NCBI GenBank assembly: GCA_963169665.1 | Contig: CAUJET010000110.1 | Span: forward strand, 1 to 40,253 | Direction: 5' to 3' | DNA: 40,253 nucleotides | Source: Actinomycetota bacterium | GTDB taxonomy: Bacteria; Actinomycetota; Acidimicrobiia; Acidimicrobiales; Ilumatobacteraceae | Part shown: positions 1-8,133 of the stretch, piece by piece | Numbering within the stretch: position 1 is the first letter of the stretch | Layout of the letters: each line of letters starts with the position of its first letter | Made by a program: the position numbers and the translations under genes | Notes under the pieces: generated by a model | Databases searched by the model: none | Told to the model about the DNA's origin: nothing | The model's input: only the letters and a program-made list of their open reading frames with translations

Positions 1-33
1 ACGCTGGTGGGGGCTGGGGGCGGGGTCGGCGGC

Positions 34-67
34 CGTCACGCCCGGTGGGGACCTGCGGGGCGTGACG
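34..67 (-). terminator. stem-loop downstream of the baeRF3 gene
   Basis: A perfect 10-bp inverted repeat (CGTCACGCCC at 34-43, GGGCGTGACG at 58-67) with a 14-nt loop lies about 40 nt beyond the stop of the leftward gene ending at 109. There is no T tract, as is common in GC-rich actinobacteria, so termination is inferred from position and stem strength. Confidence 0.5.
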
Positions 68-108
68 TCCAGGGGGTGCTTCGGCGATGACCCGCTGGCG
101 GGAGGAGG

Positions 109-1125
109 TCAGTACCGGAGCACGGCGCCGACGTGACCGGCGTCGGCGAGATCTCCCGGGGGGACGACGACGGCTCGGCCACCCTTGCGCAGCACCGTCT
201 CGATCAGTTCGTCGACGGCATCGTCGATGACGTCCGGGGCCCATGTGTCCTTGGCGAGCTCGAGTCGGCCGTCGAGCACCCGGGCGGCGACGGCGTAGTC
301 CTCCTCGACGACGAGCAGCTCGACCCGGCCTTCATGGGCGAGTTCCCACACCTCGTCGAGGCCACCGGCGTAGCGGTGCTGGTCGCGTGCCGTGTCGAGG
401 CTGCGCCGAGCGCGGTCGGCGTCGGCGCGGAGCCAGTCGACCACGAGCGGCCAGGCGAAGTGGTGCAGGTCGGCCCATCCGGTGCGGTCGTGGTTGCCCG
501 GCACGGTGCCGACCGGCTGGAGCTCGTCGAGCTTCAGTAGTTCGCGGACCGATCGGTCGACGCCGGCGACCACCGTCGGCAGCGGGAAGTCACGGTTCAC
601 GGTCTGCACCGCATGGGTGACGGCCCGCGACCACTGGGCGAGGCTCTGGTCGTCCTCTCGCAGCAGGGGCCAGCTCCGGCTCCGTTCCTCGACGAGGCGC
701 GTGCGGTCGCCGAGCAGCACCCGGGCCTTGCGGTCGCTCACCGTGACCACGCGGAACGTCGCCGTCCGGTTCGCGTCGGCGACCATGTCGCGGGTGGCGA
801 AGGTGTCGTCGATGATCACGCGGTCGCGAACCGGGCGACCGAGGCGTACCACGGCCTGGTACTGCGGGGACACGCAGATCGCGACGGCGCGCGTCGGTCG
901 TTCCGACGAGGCACGGGCGATCAGACCGATGACGGAGGAGACGATCTCGTGGCGCAACTCGTCGGCGACGTCGCCCTCGAGGCGGCGGTCGACGGTGTCG
1001 GCCAGGTGGGTCAGCGAGATGACGTCGTCCGGGTGCATGTCATCACCTCCTCGGGTGTTCTGGAGAATGGTCACGCTCGGGTAGCAGAACTGACGCTGGA
1101 GGTCGGCGAGCAGGGCTCGGTTCAT
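109..1125 (-). CDS. baeRF3-type release-factor-like protein
   Basis: A 338-residue cytoplasmic protein. The N-terminus (LLADLQRQFCYPSVTI), the central VVTVSDRKARVLLGD strand and a C-terminal segment of the L7Ae/eRF1-domain-3 type (GRVELLVVEEDYAV, later RKGGRAVVVPPGDL) fit the bacterial archaeo-eukaryotic release factor families, most like baeRF3. Such proteins are proposed from comparative genomics to act on ribosomes in rescue or hibernation; the biochemical role is not settled. No GGQ hydrolysis motif is visible. Its ATG overlaps the stop of the upstream PGPGW gene (ATGA), so the two are one translationally coupled unit. Confidence 0.7.
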   Translation of the reverse strand: MNRALLADLQRQFCYPSVTILQNTRGGDDMHPDDVISLTHLADTVDRRLEGDVADELRHEIVSSVIGLIARASSERPTRAVAICVSPQYQAVVRLGRPVRDRVIIDDTFATRDMVADANRTATFRVVTVSDRKARVLLGDRTRLVEERSRSWPLLREDDQSLAQWSRAVTHAVQTVNRDFPLPTVVAGVDRSVRELLKLDELQPVGTVPGNHDRTGWADLHHFAWPLVVDWLRADADRARRSLDTARDQHRYAGGLDEVWELAHEGRVELLVVEEDYAVAARVLDGRLELAKDTWAPDVIDDAVDELIETVLRKGGRAVVVPPGDLADAGHVGAVLRY

Positions 1126-1697
1126 GGGTGGTCTCCGTTCGTGTGGAGGGGCGGGACGGGGATCGGGACGTGCGCGGGCACGGCCGCGCTCGAGTCCGGG
1201 GTGCCGGTGGCGTTCGTGGAGGTTCGTGTCTCGAGCCAGCGCTGGGCGCGGGGGTGCAACGTCGCAAGCCCGATCAGGCCGGCGATTGCCACCGATACGC
1301 CGACGATGCGGAAGTCACCGACGAGTGCGACGACGACGGCGCCGCCGACGACCATCCCGAGTCCCGAAGCGATCAACGCCGTCCGACCGCTGCGCGACCC
1401 GGACACCTTCGACGCGGCCGAGGCTGCGGTGGCGGTCGTGCGGTCGAGCGCTCGTTCCGCCCAGGCGAACTCCGTGGCGAGGACGGCGAGGCCGACCACG
1501 ATGACGAGCACGCCAGGGCCGGGGAGCGCCAGCATCGCGACACCGGCTCCGAGGATCGCGACGCCGAGCACCAGCACGGCGAGCCGTTTGGTGTTGCGAC
1601 CGATCATGCGCAGCCAGTCGAGCGGCGAGTGCAGATCGAGGGGACGCCGCTGGACGGACGATCGACCGGTTGGGGGGACGGATGGGTGTTCGGGCAC
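1122..1697 (-). CDS. PGPGW-domain (TIGR02611-like) membrane protein
   Basis: A 191-residue inner-membrane protein starting at a GTG. After a polar N-terminus of about 33 residues comes RNTKRLAVLVLGVAILGAG, then the family hallmark LPGPGVLVIVVGLAVLATE followed by FAWAERALDR, and later a second hydrophobic pair (about residues 107-146). This matches the PGPGW/TIGR02611 family of small actinobacterial membrane proteins of unknown function. The C-terminal 35 residues are Pro/Thr-rich and probably cytoplasmic or disordered. It is the first gene of the pair with the baeRF3 protein and overlaps it by 4 nt. Confidence 0.75.
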   Translation of the reverse strand: MPEHPSVPPTGRSSVQRRPLDLHSPLDWLRMIGRNTKRLAVLVLGVAILGAGVAMLALPGPGVLVIVVGLAVLATEFAWAERALDRTTATAASAASKVSGSRSGRTALIASGLGMVVGGAVVVALVGDFRIVGVSVAIAGLIGLATLHPRAQRWLETRTSTNATGTPDSSAAVPAHVPIPVPPLHTNGDHP

Positions 1698-1876
1698 GCG
1701 GACCTCTCGACGTGATGTCGAAGGTCTCTCCCGCCCCGAGCCGCCGTGCGAGCACGACGCCAGGTTGGAGTGGCTGACCGAGTGGGCGACGGGCCCACTG
1801 TGATGACGGTCGAACCGGCGAACATCCCGCCGTCACCGGCCGACTGTTCGAGGGATACTCCCCTTCCGTGGGGAGG

Positions 1877-1906
1877 ACTCTAACAGTAGAGGTGTGTTTC
1901 CGGCAA
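1877..1906 (-). promoter_or_regulatory. candidate promoter for the PGPGW-baeRF3 operon
   Basis: On the minus strand TTGCCG (1901-1906) and TAGAGT (1877-1882) are separated by 18 bp inside the only AT-richer patch of the 240-bp spacer. A CTCCCC/GGGGAG hairpin (1858-1875) would lie at the 5' end of a leader of roughly 170 nt. Beyond this the spacer 1698-1937 shows nothing I can name. Confidence 0.4.
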
Positions 1907-1937
1907 CAGATTTTATTCGTCGTGTGCTGATCGGCCG

Positions 1938-2822
1938 TCAGTCGTCGAACCGGCGCGGGTCGATGGCGAGCAGACCGGCGTCCATGACGCGCTGTGTGAG
2001 CACCTTGCCGAGGTCGCGCACCGCGGCGCACGCATCTGCGCCGATGGCCGCCCACGGTGCGACGGCGAGGTCGTCGGTGCGAGCCTCGATCCGGTCGCGC
2101 TGGGTCCGTCCTGCGTCGGTGAACGAGCCGTCGGTCGTCACCAGGCCGCGCGCCGCCATCGACTCGACACCCGCTGCCCACTCGTCGTCGCTCCACGCCC
2201 GCGTGGCCTGCAGCGCGGCGCGCGGCACGTCGCCCGACGCGGCATGCGACACGAGCGCGTCCAGACCGGACAGGCCCTCGGTCACCAGCGCGGCGATGTG
2301 GCCGTCGCCCCGGAACTCGCGCAACAGGGTCTGGGCGTGCCACAGCACGAGATGGGGTTCGTCGGGCCAAGGGAGTGCTGCGTGGGCGGCGAACAGCGGG
2401 CGACCCTCCGGTCGCTCGCACGCGACGAGGGCTGCGCGCCGCAGGATCGCCGCGCCGTCGGCGAGCTCGGTCGAGTCGAGGAGTTCGGGGCCGAACGCCC
2501 TCCGCAGCGAGTCGTCGACCGCCGCGAGACGTGCGCCGAGCAGGGCGGCAGGTGTGGTGCGTTCCCACAGGCCGTCCATCGAGCGACGGACCAGCGCTGG
2601 GTGGAAGTTGTAGAAGGTGGCGATCACGACCTCGGCACTCACCGGACCCATCGCCGCGACACGCGACCCGAAGTAGCCGGACCGGTGGTGGTCGACGCCG
2701 ACCGCTGCGTACCGGGGCGGCGCGTCGGGCGTGAAGTAGATCATTCCGTGCACGGCCTCCAGCCGACGCCAGGTCCGGCGGGCATCAGCAGGGGTCACGG
2801 CGTTCGAGTCGTCCACGGTCAT
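1938..2822 (-). CDS. SCO6745-family protein
   Basis: A 294-residue protein beginning at ATG 2822; the frame stays open further upstream but that extension runs across the divergent SDR gene. The N-terminal pattern TPADARRTWRRLEAVHGMIYF, the following GYFGSRVAAMGPV, and the C-terminal ARGLVTTDGSFTDAGRTQRDRIE region, which reads like a winged-helix segment, match the SCO6745 family of actinobacteria. Function is unknown; a DNA-binding or ligand-sensing role is possible but unproven. It is divergent from the SDR gene with only 33 bp between start codons. Confidence 0.7.
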   Translation of the reverse strand: MTVDDSNAVTPADARRTWRRLEAVHGMIYFTPDAPPRYAAVGVDHHRSGYFGSRVAAMGPVSAEVVIATFYNFHPALVRRSMDGLWERTTPAALLGARLAAVDDSLRRAFGPELLDSTELADGAAILRRAALVACERPEGRPLFAAHAALPWPDEPHLVLWHAQTLLREFRGDGHIAALVTEGLSGLDALVSHAASGDVPRAALQATRAWSDDEWAAGVESMAARGLVTTDGSFTDAGRTQRDRIEARTDDLAVAPWAAIGADACAAVRDLGKVLTQRVMDAGLLAIDPRRFDD

Positions 2823-2842
2823 GAGGGCACCGTAGGCCGTCG

Positions 2843-2848
2843 TACAGT
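2843..2848 (+). promoter_or_regulatory. -10 element, leaderless start of the SDR gene
   Basis: TACAGT ends 7 nt before the ATG at 2856 and no Shine-Dalgarno precedes that ATG. The predicted transcription start therefore falls at or next to the start codon. Confidence 0.55.
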
Positions 2849-2855
2849 GCCGGAC

Positions 2856-3683
2856 ATGCAGGAGCTGAGGGGCAAGGTCGCGGTCATCACGGGTGGGGCG
2901 AGCGGGATCGGCAAGGCGATGGCCGTGCGCTTCGCCGCCGAGGGCATGAAGGTGGTGCTCGCCGACATCGACGACGCCAGCCTGCGCAACGCGGAGGCCG
3001 AACTCGCCGAGGGCGGCACCGAGGTGCTGACGGTGAAGGCCGACACCTCGCTCGAACCCGAGGTGCACGCACTCGCTGCCGCGACGATCGAGCGCTTCGG
3101 CGCGGCGCACGTGCTGTGCAACAACGCCGGCGTGCTCGGCAAGGGCGACGCCTGGCGGGGCCCGTTCAGCACCTGGGAATGGATGCTCGGCATCAACCTC
3201 CACGGTGTGATCCACGGGATCCGGGCGTTCCTGCCGATCATGGAGGACCAGGGTGAGGGCCACATCGTCAACACGGCGTCGATGGCCGGTCTCGTGGCGG
3301 TGCCGGGCAACGCGCCCTACGGCGTCAGCAAGGCCGCGGTCGTCGCGCTGAGCGAGAGCTTGTTCATCGAGCTGAAGAGCGGCGGATCGCCCGTGCGCGT
3401 GAGCGCCCTCTGCCCCGGGTTCGTCCGCACCAACCTGGTGGAGACGCAGACGTGGTCGGCCCGTCTCGGTGACGAGCCGGCCGAGTCCACGTCGCCCGTG
3501 CAGCAGGCGATCGACCAGATGCTGAGGCAGGGCGTCGCCGAGGGCATCGACGCCACCATCGTGGCCGACGAGGTCGTGTCGGCCATCCGCGAGGAGCGGT
3601 TCTGGATCCTCACCCATCCCGACATGCGCCACCTGCCGGTGGAGCGCATGGAACGAGCCGAACGACAGGAGAACCCCGCATGA
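2856..3683 (+). CDS. short-chain dehydrogenase/reductase
   Basis: A 275-residue classical SDR, NAD(P)(H)-dependent oxidoreductase of unknown substrate. It shows the glycine motif TGGASGIG (residues 12-19), an acidic residue at the end of strand 2 (VLADID, suggesting NAD preference), NNAGV, and the catalytic Tyr155-x3-Lys159 in YGVSK preceded by NTASM. The ATG at 2856 is chosen because the Rossmann strand begins six residues later and a -10 hexamer sits directly upstream. The stop overlaps the next gene by ATGA, coupling it to an F420/PPOX-type oxidoreductase. Confidence 0.85.
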   Translation: MQELRGKVAVITGGASGIGKAMAVRFAAEGMKVVLADIDDASLRNAEAELAEGGTEVLTVKADTSLEPEVHALAAATIERFGAAHVLCNNAGVLGKGDAWRGPFSTWEWMLGINLHGVIHGIRAFLPIMEDQGEGHIVNTASMAGLVAVPGNAPYGVSKAAVVALSESLFIELKSGGSPVRVSALCPGFVRTNLVETQTWSARLGDEPAESTSPVQQAIDQMLRQGVAEGIDATIVADEVVSAIREERFWILTHPDMRHLPVERMERAERQENPA

Positions 3684-4105
3684 GCGAACTCGACATGACC
3701 ATCGCCGAACGCGAGGCATACCTCGCCGACCTGCACGTCGGCGTGCTGTCCATCGCCCGCGAGGGCAAGGGGCCGTTGGCGCTGCCGATCTGGTACATGT
3801 ACGAGCCGGGTGGGCCGGTCGTGCTGTCGATGGACGGCGCCAGCCTGAAGGCCCGCTTGCTGGGTGCTCGGGGCCGCGCCACGCTGACGGTGCAGACCGA
3901 GGCGCCCCCGTACAAGTACGTCATGGTCGAAGGGCCGGTCACCATCGGCGAGCACGACCACGACTCGCTCGCGCTGGCCACCCGCTATCTCGGCCCGGAG
4001 ATGGGCGCCTGGTATGCGGAGCGCAATCCGTCGGGGAGCGACTCGGTGACGGCACGGCTGCACCCCGAGCAGTGGCTCACCATCGACTACGGCAAGATGA
4101 CCTGA
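3680..4105 (+). CDS. pyridoxamine 5'-phosphate oxidase-fold (F420/FMN) protein
   Basis: A 141-residue split-barrel protein. The N-terminal LADLHVGVLSIAREGKGPLA, PIWYMYEPGG and the VEGPVTIGEHD strand fit the PPOX family that includes actinobacterial F420-dependent reductases. The cofactor, FMN or F420, cannot be told from sequence alone. Its ATG overlaps the SDR stop, so the two are probably made together and may act on the same small molecule. Confidence 0.75.
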   Translation: MSELDMTIAEREAYLADLHVGVLSIAREGKGPLALPIWYMYEPGGPVVLSMDGASLKARLLGARGRATLTVQTEAPPYKYVMVEGPVTIGEHDHDSLALATRYLGPEMGAWYAERNPSGSDSVTARLHPEQWLTIDYGKMT

Positions 4106-4132
4106 CCCCGCCGTGCGGGAGCCGACCGTCGA

Positions 4133-5635
4133 TCAGACCCACTCGGCGAACTCGTAGGCGACGCGGGTACCCAGCACCAGATCGGTCGTCGTCGATGCCA
4201 CGAGGAGCCCGGTGGCGACGTCGTAGACCAGCTCCGTCTCCTCGCCGGGCCCGGACTCGAAGATCGTCACGGTGTTGCCGGGGTCCACCGATGCCACCAG
4301 CACCGTCGTCTGCGTGACCGGGTCGTGGTCGATCTGCTGACCGGTGGCGAGGTCCGCCAACCCGTCCGGTGGGATCCAGAGCGCGCCCACCTGACCCGGC
4401 CCGTCGACACGTTCGATCGACTCGGTGACCGACGGCGTCACCTCCGTGCTCATCGTCCGGGTGTAGATGAACCTGCCCCAGGTGGAACCGGACATCCGGC
4501 GCTCGACCGTGAGCCATGCATCGAGGACGGCGGCCGGGGTTCCCGTGAGGCCGACCGTGATCGAGCCCGCGTACTCGATCCGTTCGATCGAGCCGAGCCA
4601 CGCAGGGGGCCCGGCGTCCGACCACGGGAGGGCCGTGTCCCGCGCCGCGACGATCGTGCTCTGGGTGAGGAACGTGGAACCGTCGCGACCGTCGCCCGCC
4701 GCGACGGGTCCGGTGATCGGCGGCCCGACGGTGGATCCGGCGGTGTGCAACAGGAGTCCGGTCTCGGTGTCGTACACCCAGGTGAGGTTGCCGGTCTCGC
4801 CGAGCGACTGCACCCAGATCGTCGAGAACTCCTGGCCGTCGATCGAGTACGGCATCCTCAGCACCTTGAGCGACGGGGTCACGACCTCCTCCACCTGCGC
4901 GAGCACGTCGGGGTGCAGCCAGTAGTCCGCGCCGGCGCCGGGGATCCCGACCACGCCACCCCAGCTGATCGTCCGCACCGGGCTGTCGAGCGCGAGATCG
5001 CTCAGTCCGTAGGCGCGCACCGAGAGCACGGCCACCGACTCGTTCAGTTCCGTGACGGTGACCTGGTTGTACCCGTGCCCTGCGGCGCCCGGGATGTCGA
5101 CCTGGTCGTACCGATCGCCCGTGTCCGGATCGACCCAGTCGCCGCTTTCCGCCTCGACGTACTCGTGGTACGAACCGGGGACCGATGCTGCGGTCGCGTA
5201 GTAGGTCAGGCGCGTGCCTCGCACCAGACCGTCCGGCGCGGGCATCGAACGGAGGGCCGGCAACAGGTCGGCGAACAGGTTCGGGTCGGCGAGGCCGGCG
5301 TCCGGGCCGTCGTCGGCCGGCGGGAAGGTGTCGGGTCGGGAGGTGTCGTCGGGAGAGAGCGTCTCGTCCGGTGGGAACGTGTCCGGTGGGAACGTGTCGG
5401 GCGGGAACGTCTCGGGCGGCGGCTCGGGTGAAGTGGTCGCGTCCGTCGCGTCGGTCGTGTGCGTCGTGCCCAGGTCGGACGATCGCGTGGATCTCACCAT
5501 CCCGTCCGGCGACCACGCGTCGCGAACCGCCACCAACGTGATCAGCAGGGCCAGCGCCGCGACCGCGGCGGCGACCGACGTCGCTCGCCGTCTCGGGCGC
5601 GGGGCGCCCGATGCGGGCGTGCGGATCGGATCCAT
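4133..5635 (-). CDS. membrane-anchored protein with FPPDT repeats, unknown function
   Basis: A 500-residue protein I do not recognise. A basic N-terminus (RPRRRAT) precedes one hydrophobic segment (about residues 20-40), giving a signal anchor or uncleaved signal. A Thr/Pro/Asp linker (about 55-110) follows, with tandem FPPDT units. The remaining 390 residues are beta-rich and secreted-like. The motif VYDTETGLLLHTA recurs near the C-terminus as VYDVATGLLVAST, suggesting two related halves, possibly LolA/LppX-like. The start is supported by GGAGGAGG just upstream of ATG 5635; a 7-bp hairpin (5653-5670) sits 5' of it. It is convergent with the PPOX gene. Confidence 0.75.
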   Translation of the reverse strand: MDPIRTPASGAPRPRRRATSVAAAVAALALLITLVAVRDAWSPDGMVRSTRSSDLGTTHTTDATDATTSPEPPPETFPPDTFPPDTFPPDETLSPDDTSRPDTFPPADDGPDAGLADPNLFADLLPALRSMPAPDGLVRGTRLTYYATAASVPGSYHEYVEAESGDWVDPDTGDRYDQVDIPGAAGHGYNQVTVTELNESVAVLSVRAYGLSDLALDSPVRTISWGGVVGIPGAGADYWLHPDVLAQVEEVVTPSLKVLRMPYSIDGQEFSTIWVQSLGETGNLTWVYDTETGLLLHTAGSTVGPPITGPVAAGDGRDGSTFLTQSTIVAARDTALPWSDAGPPAWLGSIERIEYAGSITVGLTGTPAAVLDAWLTVERRMSGSTWGRFIYTRTMSTEVTPSVTESIERVDGPGQVGALWIPPDGLADLATGQQIDHDPVTQTTVLVASVDPGNTVTIFESGPGEETELVYDVATGLLVASTTTDLVLGTRVAYEFAEWV

Positions 5636-5796
5636 CGTGGCCTCCTCCGCTGCCGACCGGAAGCGGTCGGCTCCTCCGGATCAACGCTCCACCCGGCCGG
5701 CGCGCCGTGCCAGGGCCGAAGGTCCACAGCGGCGCGGTGCGGGTGGTGCGCCGCGCGTTCGCGCGGAGGGTGCCCGTCTGCGCGCGTCACAACTCG

Positions 5797-5802
5797 TAGC
5801 AT
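5797..5802 (+). promoter_or_regulatory. -10 element, leaderless start of the methyltransferase gene
   Basis: TAGCAT lies 7 nt before the ATG at 5810, with no Shine-Dalgarno. The element decides between this start and in-frame alternatives further upstream that would run into the divergent gene. Confidence 0.55.
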
Positions 5803-5809
5803 CGGGCCG

Positions 5810-7306
5810 ATGGCCGAACGTACGCGCGGTGGTATCCGCGGCAGATCCCGAGGGCTCGCCCATGGTGAGCGGGTCGCGCCGCGTACGGACCCGCGGCCTG
5901 AGGTGCGCCCCGAGACGCGCATCCCGCGCGGCACGTCCACGTCGAACTTCGGTGTCTCCAAGCGTGAGAACCACGACGCGTCGGCGTTCTACGCCCGCTT
6001 CTCCGCGCCCGAGGTCAGCGACGACGAGACGATCACGGTGCCCGGCGACGTCGACCGGATCGTGGTGGGCGATGCGCGTGACATGCGCGACGTCGCCGAC
6101 AACTCCGTGGCGCTCGTGGTCACCTCACCGCCGTACTTCGCCGGCAAGGCCTACGAGGAGGCGTTGGGCGAGGGCGGCGTGCCCGCCACCTATCTCGACT
6201 ACCTGCAGATGCTGCGCGACGTCTTCCGCGAGTGCGTGCGCGTGCTCGAGCCGGGCGGCCGCATCGCGGTGAACGTCGCCAACCTCGGGCGGCGCCCCTA
6301 CCGGTCGCTGTCTGCCGACGTCACCTCGATCCTCCAGGACGATCTGCGCCTGCTCATGCGCGGCGAGATCGTGTGGGTGAAGCAGCGCGGCGCGTCGGGG
6401 TCATGTGCGTGGGGTTCGTTCCAACGGCCCGGCAACCCGGTGCTGCGCGACGTGAGCGAACGGATCATCGTCGCGAGCAAGGGCCGGTTCGATCGCGCCG
6501 TCGATGCCAAGAAGCGCGTGAAGCGCGATCTGCCGTCTGCCAGCAGCCTCACGCGCGACGAGTTCATGGAGGCCACGCTCGACGTGTGGGAGATGCCGGC
6601 CGAGAGCGCTACGCGCGTCGGCCATCCGGCACCGTTCCCGATCGCGCTGCCCGAGCGGTTGATCCATCTCCACACCTACGTCGGCGACCTCGTCCTCGAC
6701 CCGTTCATGGGATCGGGCAGCACCGCCGTCGCCGCGGTGCGCACCGGACGCCACTACATCGGGTACGACACCGACCGCGCCTACGTCGAGGCGGCCGAGG
6801 CGCGCCTCGCACGTGAGACGGCTGCGGCGGCCGTGACTGCGGCGGACCCCGCGTCGCCGGTCGCCGTACGGCTCGATCCCGGGGCCGGCCGTGACACCGA
6901 TCCGGTCCGGGGCGGCTGGGCGGCCAAGGACTACGCGAAGTGGTGCCTGGCCGAGGCCGGGTTCACCCAGATCGTCGACGACGCCGCCGTCACCACGGGC
7001 GTGCAGCCGACCCTTCGCTGCCGTGCCGCCGACGGCACCGTCTGGTGGATCGAGGTGGCCGGCGGGCGAACCGGCTCGCGGCCCGGCCTGCTGCGTCTCG
7101 AGACGCTGTGGAAGGCGATCGCCAAGGGAGCCGTCGTCGCCTCGGTCGAACCGACGAGCCGCTACGCCGTGCTCGCCTGGGGCTTGCCGTCGTCGGCATC
7201 GGGCGGCAAGGCGCTCGACACCGTCACCGGTGTCGGTCGTCCGGTCGCTGCGGTGATCGACCTGTCGACGCCCGCGTGCGTCGACGCCCTGCGCGCCCTC
7301 GGCTGA
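5810..7306 (+). CDS. orphan site-specific DNA methyltransferase with extra C-terminal domain
   Basis: A 498-residue amino-methyltransferase (N4-cytosine or N6-adenine). Motif IV TSPPYF (residues 105-110) precedes motif I DPFMGSGST (297-305), the beta-class order. CAWGSFQRPGNPVLRD (199-214) followed by SERIIVASK is typical of the family. The first 60 residues are Arg-rich and probably disordered. Residues 370-498 form an extra domain, with AEAGFTQI then VWWIEVAGG, that recalls a PD-(D/E)XK fold lacking catalytic residues. No restriction enzyme is adjacent, so it looks like an orphan regulatory methyltransferase. The target sequence cannot be predicted here. Confidence 0.85.
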   Translation: MAERTRGGIRGRSRGLAHGERVAPRTDPRPEVRPETRIPRGTSTSNFGVSKRENHDASAFYARFSAPEVSDDETITVPGDVDRIVVGDARDMRDVADNSVALVVTSPPYFAGKAYEEALGEGGVPATYLDYLQMLRDVFRECVRVLEPGGRIAVNVANLGRRPYRSLSADVTSILQDDLRLLMRGEIVWVKQRGASGSCAWGSFQRPGNPVLRDVSERIIVASKGRFDRAVDAKKRVKRDLPSASSLTRDEFMEATLDVWEMPAESATRVGHPAPFPIALPERLIHLHTYVGDLVLDPFMGSGSTAVAAVRTGRHYIGYDTDRAYVEAAEARLARETAAAAVTAADPASPVAVRLDPGAGRDTDPVRGGWAAKDYAKWCLAEAGFTQIVDDAAVTTGVQPTLRCRAADGTVWWIEVAGGRTGSRPGLLRLETLWKAIAKGAVVASVEPTSRYAVLAWGLPSSASGGKALDTVTGVGRPVAAVIDLSTPACVDALRALG

Positions 7307-7336
7307 GCGGCGTCACCCGCGGCGCTGGCCGTGGGG

Positions 7337-7963
7337 TCAGGCGGGCGGGAGTGCGAACGACGGGTAGCGATCGGCGACCATCGTGACGTACGTCCAGACG
7401 CCGAACCAGTAGTTGTTCACCCGGATGAGGAAGGTCCGCATGCCGACGGGCCACGTGCCCGTGAAGAGCACGGCGAACCACGCGGCGATGGCGACCACTG
7501 CCGCGGCGAACCCGTAGACCATCATCACGAAGTACAGCGGGATGGCCTTCAGCACGTTGAGCGCTGCACCGCGTGGTGCGGTCTCCCGGACGGCCGGCAG
7601 TGACAGGCGGACCGGGGGATAGGCGCCCTTGTCGCCCGAACCGTCGGTCATTCCGGTCGACGTGTCGAAGTCGAACGGCGGATATGCCTCGGACCAGCCG
7701 AGCAGGAAGCCGCCGGCGCGGGCGTTGTAGCGCTCGTACATCGCCATCATCCCGTACATGCCGGGGTGCAGCTTGCCGGTGAACAGGAACATGACCCAGT
7801 AGACGACGAACACGGCGCGGGCCAGGATCTGCAAGGCGTAGAGGATGATCCCGTGCGGGATGTACAGCACCCAGTTCACGAGCGGCCGCCACCTCGCGAC
7901 CTCGTAGGGGGAGTCGACGACGAGGTAGCGCCGATCGTCGACGGCGGAGACGTTGGTGTTCAT
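7337..7963 (-). CDS. DUF4389 membrane protein
   Basis: A 208-residue membrane protein. Two hydrophobic blocks follow the N-terminal RPLVNWVLYIPHGIIL (about 28-62), and a second pair surrounds the family signature WFAVLFTGTWPVGMRTF with VNNYWFGVWTYVTM, typical of DUF4389. Function is unknown. The start at 7963 is backed by AGGAGG (7970-7975 on the plus strand) 6 nt upstream. It is convergent with the methyltransferase gene, with 30 bp between the stops. Confidence 0.8.
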   Translation of the reverse strand: MNTNVSAVDDRRYLVVDSPYEVARWRPLVNWVLYIPHGIILYALQILARAVFVVYWVMFLFTGKLHPGMYGMMAMYERYNARAGGFLLGWSEAYPPFDFDTSTGMTDGSGDKGAYPPVRLSLPAVRETAPRGAALNVLKAIPLYFVMMVYGFAAAVVAIAAWFAVLFTGTWPVGMRTFLIRVNNYWFGVWTYVTMVADRYPSFALPPA

Positions 7964-8063
7964 GATGGACCTCCTGGGGAACGCGCAGGTGCCCCACCAT
8001 CATGGTCGCCGTCGGGGGACGTGCGCGCCAGGGCACAACGGCACCAGTCCGGCGCGGCCGGAC

Positions 8064-8133
8064 GTGATCAGGCCGAGGTGATCAGGTCGCGGCGATCAGG
8101 TCGCGGTGATCAGGTCGAGGCGATCCGGATCGA
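8064..8133. repeat. 14-bp tandem repeat rich in GATC
   Basis: Four clear units at 8064, 8078, 8092 and 8106 follow the consensus GYGATCAGGYCGMG; a diverged fifth begins at 8120. The stop codon of the thioesterase gene (8110-8112) lies inside unit four, so the array overlaps the 3' end of that gene and runs into the 146-bp spacer before the DUF4389 promoter region. Confidence 0.85.

Noticed and set aside
2244..2855. Upstream extension of the SDR open frame
   Set aside because: It runs antisense to the SCO6745-family gene and has no domain; the Rossmann fold and a -10 element support the start at 2856.
8064..8133. CRISPR-like array
   Set aside because: The repeats are 14 bp, directly abutting with no spacers, and there are no cas genes.
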